39,743 nt of DNA from Pseudomonadota bacterium (GTDB lineage Bacteria; Myxococcota_A; UBA796; CAJQPC01): positions 1-39,743 of the forward strand of contig JAAESX010000112.1 in assembly GCA_024228935.1 (NCBI GenBank), written 5' to 3'. The notes under the pieces were generated by a model. It ran no database searches and was not told the DNA's origin. It worked only from the letters and a program-made list of their open reading frames with translations. Both the position numbers and the translations under genes were made by a program. Below, piece by piece: positions 23,274 to 32,124 of the stretch. Numbering within the stretch: the first letter of the stretch is position 1; each line of letters begins with the position of its first letter.

Positions 23274-24581
23274 CTATCCCCTGGGCGGGTGGGCTGCGAT
23301 GCGGGTCATCGCCCCCAGTGTCGTCTCCGAGGGCGTGGACTCACCGACCCCTTGCCGCGTGACGGTGTCGACGAGGGGCTTTCGAGCGAGCGCTTCATCC
23401 ACCTCGGGCGAGGTGCCCTTCCGGTACGCGCCGAGTCGGACGAGCTCCTCGTTCTCCTCGTACACCGCCAGGTTGGCGCGCAGACGCTGCGCGACATCCA
23501 TGTGCTCGGCCGAGGCCACGGCCGGCATGACACGCGAGATGGACGCCAGGACATCGACCGCGGGGAAGTGCCCCTTGCTGGCCATCTTCCGCGAGAGCAC
23601 GACGTGACCGTCCACGATCCCGCGCACGGCGTCGCCGATCGGATCGTGAATGTCGTCGCCGTCGACGAGGACGGTGTAGACGCCGGTGATGCTGCCCCGA
23701 CCGGCGCCAGGGCCAGCCCGCTCCAGCAGCTTGGGCAGCAGGCTGAAGACCGAGGGGGTGTAGCCGCCACGCGTGGGGGGCTCGCCGGCTGCGAGGCCCA
23801 CCTGGCGCTGGGCCATCGCGAAGCGCGTGACCGAGTCCATCATCAACAGGACGTCCTTGCCCTGATCGCGGAAGTACTCGGCGATGGTGGTCGCCGTGAA
23901 GGCGCCCTTCAGCTGCAGTACCGGGGACTTGTCGCTCGTGACCACCACCAGGACGCTTCGTGCCAGGCCCTCGGGGCCCAGGTCGCGCTCGATGAACTCG
24001 CGGACCTCTCGGCCTCGCTCGCCGACCAGGCAGATGACGTTGACGTCGGCGCGGGTGTTGCGCGCGAGCATGCCCATCAGGGTGGACTTTCCGACGCCCG
24101 AGCCCGCCATCACGCTGATGCGCTGGCCTCGCCCCAGCGTGAGGAAGCCGTCGAGCACGCGAACGCCGGTGTGCAGCGCGGTGTCGATGACGCTGCGCTG
24201 GAGCGGGTCCGGCGGCTCGCCGTCGATCGGCCGGCGACAGGCCGGTCGGAGCGCGGGGCCCTGGTCCATCGGCTTGCCCATCGCGTCCAGGACACGGCCG
24301 ACCAGGTCGTCGCCGAGATCCACCGAGACATGGCCGTCCACGGTCACGACCTCGGCGCCATAGGCGACCCCGCGGACGGACTCGAGCGGCATGAGCAGCA
24401 CCCGGCCCTCCCGGAAGCCGACCACCTGGGCGCGCGCCCGACCGTCGATGCGACAGAGCGAGCCCATCGCGACGCCCGGGATGCGCGCTTCGACCAGGTT
24501 GCCGACGACCTGGACGACGCGACCCCGCACCTTCTGAAGCGGCGCGCCTTCGATGGCCGCCGCGAGACGCGACAGGCTCAC
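23274..24581 (-). CDS. fliI: Flagellar export ATPase FliI
   Basis: The protein has 435 residues. GTG at 24581 overlaps the fliH stop (GTGA). F1-beta-like ATPase: Walker A AGSGVGKST (159-167), Walker B DVLLMMD (243-249), 'LVGERGREVREFI' and 'DSVTRFAMAQRQVG' as in FliI and SctN. FliF, FliG and FliH upstream decide for the flagellar rather than the virulence-type system. FliI energises export of flagellar subunits with FliH and FliJ at the inner membrane. fliJ, which usually follows, is absent here; the next gene is a lipoprotein. About six residues of N-terminal FliH-binding region are short compared with enteric FliI. Confidence 0.95.
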   Translation of the reverse strand: MSLSRLAAAIEGAPLQKVRGRVVQVVGNLVEARIPGVAMGSLCRIDGRARAQVVGFREGRVLLMPLESVRGVAYGAEVVTVDGHVSVDLGDDLVGRVLDAMGKPMDQGPALRPACRRPIDGEPPDPLQRSVIDTALHTGVRVLDGFLTLGRGQRISVMAGSGVGKSTLMGMLARNTRADVNVICLVGERGREVREFIERDLGPEGLARSVLVVVTSDKSPVLQLKGAFTATTIAEYFRDQGKDVLLMMDSVTRFAMAQRQVGLAAGEPPTRGGYTPSVFSLLPKLLERAGPGAGRGSITGVYTVLVDGDDIHDPIGDAVRGIVDGHVVLSRKMASKGHFPAVDVLASISRVMPAVASAEHMDVAQRLRANLAVYEENEELVRLGAYRKGTSPEVDEALARKPLVDTVTRQGVGESTPSETTLGAMTRIAAHPPRG

Positions 24582-25222
24582 GCGCCCTCCGCGAGCCAGT
24601 CGGTGACCGCGGTGTCGAGGCCCTGCATGACCGTCTCGAGCGAGGCCTCGACGCTTCCCGCATCGGACTCGACCATGCAGCCACCGGAGATGGCCGGATC
24701 GGCGACCACCTCACTCATCGGGAGCCAGGCCGCGACCCGCTCCACGTCGTCCGGAGCCACTCGGATGGTCAAACTCGCCGGCTCTGGGAATCGACCGACC
24801 GCTCCCGAGACGACGCTCTGGAGCGCATCGGGATGGAGCACCAGCGCGTCCCCGACCACTCGCCGGGCCAGGCCGAGCACGATGGCGGCGATCTCGGCGC
24901 TGGCGTCGTCGAGCATCTGCGACCGGGCCGTGGTGAGCTCGCCGGCAAGGGCCCGGATCTGTTCGCGTTCCTTGGCGATGGCCTGGCGCTCGGGCATCAG
25001 CTCCAGCGCGGCCTTGGCGTAGGCCCGCTTCTCCGCCTCGGCGATGAGCTCGGCGATGTCCGGCTCCGGCTCTGGCTCCGGGACCGGCTCGACGGCTGGC
25101 TCCGGGACGAGGACCAGCACCTCGGGCTCCGAGTCGACCGGCTCGGCCGAGGCGTCGAAGAACGAGGAGAACCCGTGACTCTCCGCGGGGCTGTCCCAGA
25201 TCGAGACGAACGGCTCACTCAT
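24578..25222 (-). CDS. fliH: Flagellar assembly protein FliH
   Basis: The protein has 214 residues if ATG at 25222 is used; an ATG three codons upstream (25231) is equally possible. It overlaps the end of fliG by eight bases and the start of fliI by four. The N-terminus is acidic and Pro/Glu-rich (about 25-50), followed by a long helix with regularly spaced Ala/Glu (about 52-100), then the conserved C-terminal FliH/HrpE-type domain with 'IVLGLARRVVGDALVLHP' and 'LTIRVAPDDVERV'. FliH holds FliI at the export gate and regulates its ATPase. The assignment rests on these features and on position between fliG and fliI. Confidence 0.88.
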   Translation of the reverse strand: MSEPFVSIWDSPAESHGFSSFFDASAEPVDSEPEVLVLVPEPAVEPVPEPEPEPDIAELIAEAEKRAYAKAALELMPERQAIAKEREQIRALAGELTTARSQMLDDASAEIAAIVLGLARRVVGDALVLHPDALQSVVSGAVGRFPEPASLTIRVAPDDVERVAAWLPMSEVVADPAISGGCMVESDAGSVEASLETVMQGLDTAVTDWLAEGA

Positions 25223-26231
25223 CCTCTTCATCACCCATCGGCAGGTAGATGAGGCCCTCCTCCGCGAGGCGGAGCGCGATCTCGACGACGTTCTCCTGGG
25301 CCTTGGTGATGACGGCCTTCGGCGTCGGACCCATGATCTCGAGCTCCTCGCGGATGTCCGCGGCGGCCCGCGAGCTGAGGTTCTCGAGGAACAGGTCCTG
25401 CATCGAGACCTCGGCACCCTTGAGCGCCATGAGCAGGTCCTGCTTGTCGATCTCCTTGAGCATCGCCTGCACGGCGCGGCGATCGAGGCCGGCCAGGTCG
25501 GCGAAGACGACCATCCGTCGACGCAGCGTCTCGGACAGGTCGCGGTCCTGGGTGGCGAGCTTGACCAGCAGCGGCTCGTTGACCTTCTTGCCCATGCGAC
25601 CGAGCGTCTGGGCAGCCTGGTCGACGCCCTCGACGGACCAGCGGTCGGCGCCATCGTCCTCGAGGGACTCACGCAGCGCCTTCTCCACGTCGTCGGCCAG
25701 CTCGCCGGGCACGTTCTTGATGCGAGCCATCCGCATGGCCGAGTCCGCCTGCTCCTCCTCGTCGAGGAACGCCATCACACGAGCCGCGTTGGTGGGCCCC
25801 ATCAGGAGCAGCGCGACGGCCCGGGTCTGGGCGTGCTCGTCGCTCAAGAGCGCGGCCACGGCGCGGGGGGAGCGCGTCTTGATGTACTCCTCGAACTCGG
25901 TCGAGAGGCGACGGCGAAGGGCTCCCTCGACGCGGGGTCGACGCTCGTCGTCCACCAGCCCGGGGAGCACCCGCAGGGCGAAGGCGCGGCCGCTCTTGGG
26001 CAGCAGCGACATGCGGTACAGGTCGCGGATGAAGTCGCCGACGATGCCCTCGATGGTCTCAGGGGAGACGTCCTCGACGTCCGCCATCGCCATGCCGACC
26101 TGGCGAACCTCGGCCGTGGAGAGCTGCTGCAGGAGCTTCCGAGCGATGTCCCGCTCGAGGTACATCAGGAGCAGCGCCGCGCGCTGGATTCCGGAGAGCT
26201 CAGGAGCTGCTGCTGGGGCGACTGCGGCCAT
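25215..26231 (-). CDS. fliG: Flagellar motor switch protein FliG
   Basis: The protein has 338 residues, the standard length. ATG at 26231 lies 18 bases after the fliF stop. The N-terminal domain (AALLLMYLERDIARKLLQQL) binds FliF. The C-terminal torque domain has 'LLMALKGAEVSMQDLFLENL' and 'AAADIREELEIMGPTPKAVI', with the charged residues (Lys, Glu, Arg, Glu, Glu) that interact with the stator. It forms the C-ring switch complex at the cytoplasmic face. Nothing is missing or truncated. Confidence 0.95.
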   Translation of the reverse strand: MAAVAPAAAPELSGIQRAALLLMYLERDIARKLLQQLSTAEVRQVGMAMADVEDVSPETIEGIVGDFIRDLYRMSLLPKSGRAFALRVLPGLVDDERRPRVEGALRRRLSTEFEEYIKTRSPRAVAALLSDEHAQTRAVALLLMGPTNAARVMAFLDEEEQADSAMRMARIKNVPGELADDVEKALRESLEDDGADRWSVEGVDQAAQTLGRMGKKVNEPLLVKLATQDRDLSETLRRRMVVFADLAGLDRRAVQAMLKEIDKQDLLMALKGAEVSMQDLFLENLSSRAAADIREELEIMGPTPKAVITKAQENVVEIALRLAEEGLIYLPMGDEEDE

Positions 26232-26249
26232 GTGACTTCCTCTGCGTTC

Positions 26250-27845
26250 TCAGGACTTTGCGGACCACTGGCGCAGGACCTGGGCGGCCCCTTCGGCCTC
26301 CCGGTCGACCAGACGGTTGAGGTCGGCGGCATCCACCGGCTCGTAGTTCTCGACCAGCAGGCGGAGGCGCCCGGCCAGGTCGTCGTCGTCGTTCTCCTCG
26401 CCGTCCTCGCCGTCCTCGACCGACTCGCCCGTGGCGGCGGCGATGGCGGCGGCGATCTCCTCGGGGCTGCGGGTCACGGCCTTGACGACCGGGCGGACCA
26501 CGAAGCCGAAGACCAGGACCAGGGCGAGTATCGCGACGGCGTAGGGCATCCAGGGGAGGACGGTCGTGGCCGCGACCGCGGGGGCCGCGTCGGGCACCAC
26601 GGGGAGCTCGGCGAAGGGCACGAAGTTCACGACAACCTGATCACCGCGCTCGGCGTCGAAGCCGGCGGCCAGGGTCATGGACGCCTCGATCTTCTCCTCG
26701 AGGACGGAGACGGCCTCGGCGATCTGGGCCTCGTCGGCCTCGACGTCGCCCAGGCCACTGATGACCAGCGAGCGGACCTGCCGCTGGTCCACGTTGACGG
26801 CCAGGCTCATACGCTTGATCTCGCCCGGGCGCTTCTCGATGAGCGTCTCGGAGGTGCCCACCGCGTAGGTCGTCCTCATCGTCATCGAGTCGCTGGTCTG
26901 GCTCTTGTCGTCGACCATGCCGTCGCCGGTGTTCGAGGCGGCGCCAGCAGCGCCCCGAGCCGAGCCACGCATCTGGCTGGTCTCCGAGCTGGTCTCGTCC
27001 AGCGCGGCCATCCGGTCCGGGTCGACGTCGCTGTGCACGACGGTCTGCTCGTCGTGGTCGAGCTCCAGCGCGACGGTCACCGTGGCGGCGCTCGTCGTGC
27101 CGAAAATGTCCGTCAGGGCCGACTCGACCTTGTTCGTGATGGCGAGCTCGCGCTCGAGCTGCAGCGTGAGCAGCTCGGAGCCACCCGCGGTGACGCCATC
27201 GCCGTCCGGGCTGTGCAGGACGTTGCCGTCCTGATCGGTCAGCGAGATGCGACCGGGGTCGAGGTCCTTCACGGCCATCGACGTCAGGTTCACGATGCTG
27301 CGGACCTGGCGCTCGGTGATGGTCGAGCCGTCCTGCAGCGCGACGACGATGGAGGCGCGCGCCTCGGTGTCGTCGGTCAGGTAGGTGCCGTTGCTGGCCT
27401 CGGTGATGGAGACCCAGGCGTAGTCCACGACCTCGATCTGACGGACCATGTGCGCCAGCTCGTTCTGCAGCATCTCGCGCAGGACGCGAGCCTGCATCGC
27501 CGGGGGCAGGCCGATGGGGAGGTCGACCTCGCCGACACCATCGGGACGAAGACCGTCGGCGGCGACCGCCATGTGGGCGGCACCGACGCTGGCCTCGATG
27601 ACCTCGAGCGAGGTGCCGTCGTTCGTGATCCGGTAGCTGATCTGCTCGGCCGAGAGCGCCCCGGCTGCACGCCGGACCTCGTCCGAGCTGCCGGAGACGA
27701 CGGGCCTCCAGGTCTCGCCCTGGGCCCAGACACCGACGCCGACCAGCAGCACCGCACATCCGATCGTCGCAGCCAGGAACATCTTCTGCTGCGCGGGCTC
27801 GAGCCCTGCGTAGAAGTCCTTCAGCTGCTGGATGAACGCGTCCAA
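26250..27845 (-). CDS. fliF: Flagellar MS-ring protein FliF
   Basis: The protein has 531 residues. The start is TTG at 27845 with a good ribosome site (GGAGAG, three bases upstream); a rare start codon for a structural gene. TM1 is at about 24-43, then ring-building motifs ('RVLREMLQNELAHMVRQIEV', 'ASIVVALQDGSTITERQVRS'), a variable periplasmic loop rich in Ser/Asp (about 270-310), TM2 at about 430-455, and a C-terminal tail (LLVENYEPVDAADLNRLVD ... VLRQWSAKS) of the type that binds FliG. FliF makes the MS ring in the inner membrane. It heads a fliF-G-H-I operon; no fliE or rod genes are visible on its upstream side. Confidence 0.95.
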   Translation of the reverse strand: MDAFIQQLKDFYAGLEPAQQKMFLAATIGCAVLLVGVGVWAQGETWRPVVSGSSDEVRRAAGALSAEQISYRITNDGTSLEVIEASVGAAHMAVAADGLRPDGVGEVDLPIGLPPAMQARVLREMLQNELAHMVRQIEVVDYAWVSITEASNGTYLTDDTEARASIVVALQDGSTITERQVRSIVNLTSMAVKDLDPGRISLTDQDGNVLHSPDGDGVTAGGSELLTLQLERELAITNKVESALTDIFGTTSAATVTVALELDHDEQTVVHSDVDPDRMAALDETSSETSQMRGSARGAAGAASNTGDGMVDDKSQTSDSMTMRTTYAVGTSETLIEKRPGEIKRMSLAVNVDQRQVRSLVISGLGDVEADEAQIAEAVSVLEEKIEASMTLAAGFDAERGDQVVVNFVPFAELPVVPDAAPAVAATTVLPWMPYAVAILALVLVFGFVVRPVVKAVTRSPEEIAAAIAAATGESVEDGEDGEENDDDDLAGRLRLLVENYEPVDAADLNRLVDREAEGAAQVLRQWSAKS

Positions 27846-27863
27846 GGTCTCTCCGTGGATCCG

Positions 27864-27891
27864 AAATCGGTCACGGGGCCCGCCGCTTTAG
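27864..27891 (-). promoter_or_regulatory. Sigma-28 (FliA)-like promoter of fliF
   Basis: On the minus strand CTAAA - 15 bases - ACCGATTT matches the flagellar sigma consensus TAAA-N15-GCCGATAA with exact spacing and five or six of eight bases in the -10. It lies about 20-45 bases upstream of the fliF TTG start. A match this short can arise by chance, so the evidence is the spacing and the location before a flagellar operon. Confidence 0.45.
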
Positions 27892-27980
27892 GCTGGAGTC
27901 ACGAAAACGATCGCGTGCGAGTTCCCGCCCCGAGAGCTGTGCGAGCTGACACAGCCCCACGAAGTGCCATCGCGGCCCAC

Positions 27981-28010
27981 CCGGGATCCAGGGGGATCCA
28001 GCGGGATCCG
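27981..28010. repeat. Three GGGATCC elements at exact 10-bp spacing
   Basis: Consecutive decamers ccgggatcca, gggggatcca and gcgggatccg each centre on the palindrome GGATCC. They lie in the 211-bp region between the divergent fliF and the small gene at 28057, so on the same face of the helix. A fourth GGATCC lies at 27857-27862 in the fliF leader. The rest of this intergenic region has no further feature I can name. Confidence 0.6.
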
Positions 28011-28056
28011 GCACAGGCTACGGCGCTTGCGCTGCCTGGGAACAAGGAGGACCACC

Positions 28057-28389
28057 ATGTCCGACAGGAAGAGCACCCGACCGATCGAGATGGCCGCTGA
28101 CGAGCTGAAGCTCCAGGCCTGGCTTGCCAAGGCCGAGCTCGACCACCCGAGCAGCAAGGCCGTGGAGCACCACCAGAGCATCAGCGTCCTGGCGATGCTT
28201 CGTGATGAGCTCCGGCTCCAGGTCGCCCTCGGCAAGCTCGAGGCCCGCGACGAGTGGCACCAGCACGAAGGCCGCTGGCGCAAGGTGATGTCGATGGTCG
28301 GCGACACCGCCCACGACGTCGGCGAGGACCTCGGCGCCGTTCTGGACGACATCCGCAAGGGCTACGCCCGCATCAAGGCCCAGGGCTGA
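28057..28389 (+). CDS. Small helical cytoplasmic protein of unknown function
   Basis: The protein has 110 residues. A textbook ribosome site (AAGGAGG, six bases upstream) fixes the ATG at 28057. It is charged, without signal or membrane segment, and predicted nearly all helical: 'ELKLQAWLAKAELDHPSS', 'MLRDELRLQVALGKLEARDE', and a C-terminal amphipathic segment 'GDTAHDVGEDLGAVLDDIRK'. The pattern of two heptad-rich helices and a helical tail suggests a small coiled-coil protein. No family is recognised. The next gene (DksA-like) begins 11 bases after the stop, so they form an operon. Confidence 0.75.
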   Translation: MSDRKSTRPIEMAADELKLQAWLAKAELDHPSSKAVEHHQSISVLAMLRDELRLQVALGKLEARDEWHQHEGRWRKVMSMVGDTAHDVGEDLGAVLDDIRKGYARIKAQG

Positions 28390-28399
28390 GGACACCGCC

Positions 28400-28822
28400 A
28401 TGACGTTGGATCAGACGCGACAGAAGCTGGTCGAGGAGCTGAACGAGCTGAAGGCTCGCCACGACCACATCGAGGCCCACCTTCGGAACGCCGATCGGAA
28501 CGTGCCGCAGGACAGCGGCGAGCGAGCCACCTTCACCCAGAACGACGAGGTGCTCGAAGCGCTCGACGACTCGGGTCGACTCCGGCTGGCTGCCCTGACC
28601 ACCGCGATCGAGCGCATGGACGCCGGGACGTGGGGTGCTTGCGCCGACTGCGGCAAGGACATCCGGTCATCATGTCCCCAAACGATCTGCTCTTGTTCTT
28701 CAAGGCCCTCGCCGACGCCAATCGCCTGCGTGTGGTCGGTCTGCTCGACCACCGTCCCCACTCCGTCGAGGAGCTGGCGACCGTGCTCGAGCTCCGACCA
28801 TCGACGGTCAGCCACCACCTGA
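28400..28822 (+). CDS. DksA/TraR-family protein with broken zinc finger, overlapping the next gene
   Basis: The frame encodes 140 residues. The first 88 are a normal DksA/TraR-type coiled coil leading to the zinc finger: 'AALTTAIERMDAGTWGACAD' and CGKDI. After GKDI (about nt 28663) the expected second half (RLxAxPxAxxCxxC) is absent. The frame instead runs 150 bases inside the ArsR gene in another phase, giving a Ser/Cys/Pro-rich tail (SSCPQTICSC). Only the first Cys pair is therefore real family sequence, and zinc binding is doubtful. The start is ATG 28400 with GAGG upstream. Either a small deletion fused the two genes or the tail is a neutral overlap. Family role: RNA-polymerase secondary-channel regulator; function here uncertain. 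Confidence 0.6.
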   Translation: MTLDQTRQKLVEELNELKARHDHIEAHLRNADRNVPQDSGERATFTQNDEVLEALDDSGRLRLAALTTAIERMDAGTWGACADCGKDIRSSCPQTICSCSSRPSPTPIACVWSVCSTTVPTPSRSWRPCSSSDHRRSATT

Positions 28823-29226
28823 AACGGCTGTCCGATGCGCGCCTCGTCCGCAGCGAGGCGCAGGGGCACTACCACGTGTACGCGCTCGACGTCGACGCGC
28901 TCCAGGAGCGGGCCAAGGCCATGTCCGAGCCGTCGGTCCTGAAGGCGATCGAGCCCGAGGAGGACCCCTACGCAGCCCGCGTGCTGCGCGCGTTCCTCGA
29001 TGAGGACGGGTGCCTGAAGCAGGTGCCGATGAAGCGCAAGAAGTTCGAGGTGGTGCTGCGGTACGCCCTGCGCCACTTCGAGGACGAGGGACCCTGGACC
29101 GAGGTCGAGGTCAACGAGCGACTGAAGAGCGTCTCGGACGACACCACGACCCTACGTCGGGGGTTCATCGACCACGGACTCATGACCCGCGATCGGCGAT
29201 GTCAGAGCTACCGCCTCGTGCAGTAG
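28672..29226 (+). CDS. ArsR-family transcriptional regulator with DUF2087 domain
   Basis: The protein has 184 residues. The start ATG 28672 gives the typical opening 'LLLFFKALADANRLRVVGLL'. The winged helix-turn-helix (about 5-80) has the recognition segment 'LELRPSTVSHHLKRLSDARL' and a wing 'VRSEAQGHYHVYALD'. The C-terminal half has the DUF2087 pattern 'MKRKKFEVVLRYALRHFEDE' then a 'YxExEVNExL' segment and a final DRRCQSYRLV. I see no obvious metal-binding Cys pair of classic ArsR sensors. Its start codon lies inside the DksA-like frame and no Shine-Dalgarno sequence is visible before it, so expression may rely on coupling. The gene converges on the GMC oxidoreductase with 33 bases between them. 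Confidence 0.85.
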   Translation: MSPNDLLLFFKALADANRLRVVGLLDHRPHSVEELATVLELRPSTVSHHLKRLSDARLVRSEAQGHYHVYALDVDALQERAKAMSEPSVLKAIEPEEDPYAARVLRAFLDEDGCLKQVPMKRKKFEVVLRYALRHFEDEGPWTEVEVNERLKSVSDDTTTLRRGFIDHGLMTRDRRCQSYRLVQ

Positions 29227-29259
29227 ACACCACCGGCGGCAGGCTTCCGGGCCCGTCGC

Positions 29260-30828
29260 CTACGTCATCGCAGCGGCCGCCTTCTCCGCGATCATGACCA
29301 CGGGCGCGTAGATGTTGCCGTTGGTGACCGCGGGGATGACCGAGGCGTCCACCACGTGCAGGCCCTGGATCCCGTGGACCGCCAGATCACGCGGGCTCAC
29401 GACGGCCTCGGGCCCGACCCCCATCCGACAGGTCCCGCTCGGGTGCAGCGCGGTCTCCCCATCCCGGGCGACCCAGTCCAGGATCTCCTCGTCGGTCTCG
29501 ACCTGAGGACCCGGAGAGATCTCGCCCCCGTCGAGCTCGGCCCACGCGGGCTGGGCCAGGATCTCGCGGGCGGCACGCACGGCCTCGACCCACTCGCGCC
29601 GGTCCCGCTCGGTGCTCAGATAGTTGAAGCGCAGCGCGGGCTTCTCCGAGGGGTCCCTGCTCTTCAGCGTCAGGCTGCCGCGCGCATCGGACAGGTTCGG
29701 TCCGACGTGCACCTGGTAGCCGTGGTCCGCCGCAGGCTGGCTGCCGTCGTAGCGGATGGCCAGCGGCAGGAAGTGGAACTGCACGTTCGGGTAGGGCTCG
29801 TCGGGATTGCTCTTGATGAAGCCACCGGCCTCGAAGTGGTTCGTGGCCGCCTCGCCGGTTCGCCCGAACAGCCACTTCAGGCCGATCCACGGCTGCCTCC
29901 ACCACGTCAGCGCCGGCGCCAGGGAGACCGGCTGCCTGCACTGGTGCTGGATGTAGACCTCGAGATGGTCCTGCAGGTTGCGCCCTACCCCCGGCAGGTC
30001 GTGGACCACGGGGATGTCCAGCTCGCGCAGCTCGTCCGCCGGGCCCACACCGCTCAGGAGCAGCGCCTGGGGGCTGTTGAACGCGCCCCCACACAGGACG
30101 ACGCGACCCGCCAGGATGCGCTCGCCGTTGGCCTCGACCCCGACGCATCGGGTGCCCTCGAACAGGAGCCGCGTCACCATCGTCCGGCAGCGCAGCTCCA
30201 GGTTCTTCCGAGACAGGACGGGGTGCAGATAGGCCCGAGCCGCGCTCAGCCGCCGGCCCCGGTGCACGTTCCGGTCGAACGCCGAGAAGCCCTCCTGCTG
30301 GACGCCGTTGACGTCCTCGGTCAGCGGATGGCCAGCTTGCTGGACCGCCTCGAAGAAGGCCTGGAACAGCGGGTTCTCGCAGGACCCGACCTCCAGCTTC
30401 AGGGGTCCGTCCTGCCCTCTCAGCGGCGTCGTGCGCAGGCTGCTCTCCGCCTTGACGAAGTACGGCAACACCCCGTCCCAGCCCCAGTCCTCCATGCCCT
30501 CGGCCCGCGCCCAGCCCTGGTAGTCCTGGGGGTTCCCGCGGATGTAGATCATCCCGTTGATGCTGCTCGATCCGCCCAGCACCTTGCCTCGCGCGTGGTA
30601 GATGCGACGCCCGTTCATGTGAGGCTCGGGCTCGGACTCGTACATCCAGTCGTAGAACGGGCTGCCGATGGGCGTGCTCAGCCCTGCCGGCATGTGGATG
30701 AAGATGTCCCACAGCCAGTCGCGACGCCCAGCCTCGAGCACGAGCACCCGGTGCGCGGGGTCCTCGGACAGCCGGTTGGCCAGCACACACCCCGCCGACC
30801 CACCGCCCACGATGAGCGTGTCGACCAT
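29260..30828 (-). CDS. GMC-family FAD oxidoreductase (choline dehydrogenase-like)
   Basis: The protein has 522 residues. The ATG at 30828 overlaps the MFS stop by one base (TGATG). The N-terminal FAD motif is '[20 protein letters not shown]'; GMC signature 1 is '[20 protein letters not shown]', and signature 2 '[16 protein letters not shown]' is present. The C-terminal active-site pair is His462 ([10 protein letters not shown]) and Asn505 (TNGNIYAPV), as in choline oxidase/dehydrogenase. It oxidises a primary or secondary alcohol; choline is the best-known substrate but similar enzymes act on many alcohols. Paired with an OPA-type transporter in one transcript, it may act on the imported compound (inference). 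Confidence 0.9.
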   Translation of the reverse strand: MVDTLIVGGGSAGCVLANRLSEDPAHRVLVLEAGRRDWLWDIFIHMPAGLSTPIGSPFYDWMYESEPEPHMNGRRIYHARGKVLGGSSSINGMIYIRGNPQDYQGWARAEGMEDWGWDGVLPYFVKAESSLRTTPLRGQDGPLKLEVGSCENPLFQAFFEAVQQAGHPLTEDVNGVQQEGFSAFDRNVHRGRRLSAARAYLHPVLSRKNLELRCRTMVTRLLFEGTRCVGVEANGERILAGRVVLCGGAFNSPQALLLSGVGPADELRELDIPVVHDLPGVGRNLQDHLEVYIQHQCRQPVSLAPALTWWRQPWIGLKWLFGRTGEAATNHFEAGGFIKSNPDEPYPNVQFHFLPLAIRYDGSQPAADHGYQVHVGPNLSDARGSLTLKSRDPSEKPALRFNYLSTERDRREWVEAVRAAREILAQPAWAELDGGEISPGPQVETDEEILDWVARDGETALHPSGTCRMGVGPEAVVSPRDLAVHGIQGLHVVDASVIPAVTNGNIYAPVVMIAEKAAAAMT

Positions 30829-32108
30829 CAGGCCCCCTGCGGCACGCGGTTCCACATCGTGGCCATCAAGAGCGCGCCGATGATGGTGAGCGGCACGAAC
30901 AGGTTGAACACCGCCGACCAGCCCCAGCCGTCGCTGACGTAGCCGATGACCACGCCGCTCAGAGCGGCCCCGATCGAGCCCAGGCCGTTGACCATGCCGG
31001 CGGCCTTCGACGCGGCCCGCTTGGTGCCGAAGTCCACCGCAGCGACGCCCGCAGCGACCGAGTCCGGCCCGTAGATCAGGAACCCGATGCCGAACAAGGC
31101 GACGCCCATCCCGACCCGTCCGAGGTCGGGCATGGCCGAGAAGCCGAACAGCGCGACCGCCAGGAGCCCCATCATGATGACGCAGATGGGAGCGCGCCGA
31201 CCGCCGTGAACGCGGTCGCTGACGGTGCCCGCGAAGACCGCCCCGGCGATGCCCGCGACGCCGAAGATCAGCGAGGTGTAGCCCGCCTCCTCGTCCGAGT
31301 AGCCCAGAGCGTTCGAGAGGTAGAACGGCAGCCAGAAGATGAAGCTGTACCGGATGAACTTGAGCACCACATACGTCAGCCCGAGCGTCCAGATGTCCCG
31401 GCTCTTGAGGACGAGCAGCGTGTCGCCCCAGGGATCGGGAGGCGCCGCGTCCTCGACTGGAGGCTCGGTCCCGGTGACCTGGGCGTAGTAGCTCTCGACC
31501 GACGGCAGACCCGCGCTCGACGGCGAGGGCTTCTGGACCTTCAGGAACACCAGCCCGAACCCGCCGATCAACAGCGCGGGCACGAAGAACGCCGTCCGCC
31601 AGCCGTACTCGGCCAGCAGCCAGGTCGCGAGCAGGCCGGCCAGCACGTACCCGGCCTGGTAGCAGGTGCACCACCAGCCCATGACCTGGCCGCGCTCGCG
31701 CTGGGCGAACCACTGGGAGAACGTCTTCGCACAGCCAGGCCAGCCCGCGGACTGCGCCAGGCCGTTCACCGCGAAGCCCGCCACCAGGAACAGCATGCCG
31801 TGGCTCGAGCCGAGCGCGACGTTGCACAGCGCGGTGAGGATCAGACCCAGTCCGACGAGCCGCGCCCCGCCGATGCGGTCTCCCAGCCAGCCGCTCACGA
31901 ACTGCCCGACGGCGTAGAGCGCAAGGTAGGTGGTGTCGAGCTGCCCGAGCTCCACGGTGGACAGGCCCAGGTCCTCGCCCACCGCGCTCTTCACGATGGA
32001 CCAGTTCGCGCGGCAGAAGTAGAACCCGGCGTACGCCAGCCAGGTCATGGCGAAGGCCTGGATGCGGAGGATCCGGTACTGGCGCTGGCCGGGGGCTTGA
32101 TGGGTCAT
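30828..32108 (-). CDS. MFS transporter, organophosphate:phosphate antiporter (GlpT/UhpT) type
   Basis: The protein has 426 residues and 12 predicted membrane helices. '[20 protein letters not shown]' is the typical first helix of the OPA family (YxxYYxxRxNF), keeping Arg33 near the position of the phosphate-binding Arg of GlpT. '[17 protein letters not shown]' is the MFS loop 2-3 motif, and '[20 protein letters not shown]' marks helices X-XI. The substrate is probably a phosphorylated or anionic small molecule, but OPA-like carriers in soil bacteria also carry other compounds. It is coupled to the GMC oxidoreductase. It lies downstream of the lipoprotein gene at 32152 but separated by a hairpin. 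Confidence 0.85.
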   Translation of the reverse strand: MTHQAPGQRQYRILRIQAFAMTWLAYAGFYFCRANWSIVKSAVGEDLGLSTVELGQLDTTYLALYAVGQFVSGWLGDRIGGARLVGLGLILTALCNVALGSSHGMLFLVAGFAVNGLAQSAGWPGCAKTFSQWFAQRERGQVMGWWCTCYQAGYVLAGLLATWLLAEYGWRTAFFVPALLIGGFGLVFLKVQKPSPSSAGLPSVESYYAQVTGTEPPVEDAAPPDPWGDTLLVLKSRDIWTLGLTYVVLKFIRYSFIFWLPFYLSNALGYSDEEAGYTSLIFGVAGIAGAVFAGTVSDRVHGGRRAPICVIMMGLLAVALFGFSAMPDLGRVGMGVALFGIGFLIYGPDSVAAGVAAVDFGTKRAASKAAGMVNGLGSIGAALSGVVIGYVSDGWGWSAVFNLFVPLTIIGALLMATMWNRVPQGA

Positions 32109-32124
32109 CGGGCGCGCATGCTAA

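Noticed and set aside
23274..27845. Possible virulence-type III secretion cluster rather than flagellar
   Set aside because: FliF and FliG (a motor switch protein) are unambiguous; FliG has no counterpart in injectisomes.
28010..28035. CGGCAC...TTGC as a second sigma-54 promoter before the gene at 28057
   Set aside because: The spacing between the GG and GC elements is wrong, and sigma-54 spacing is strict.
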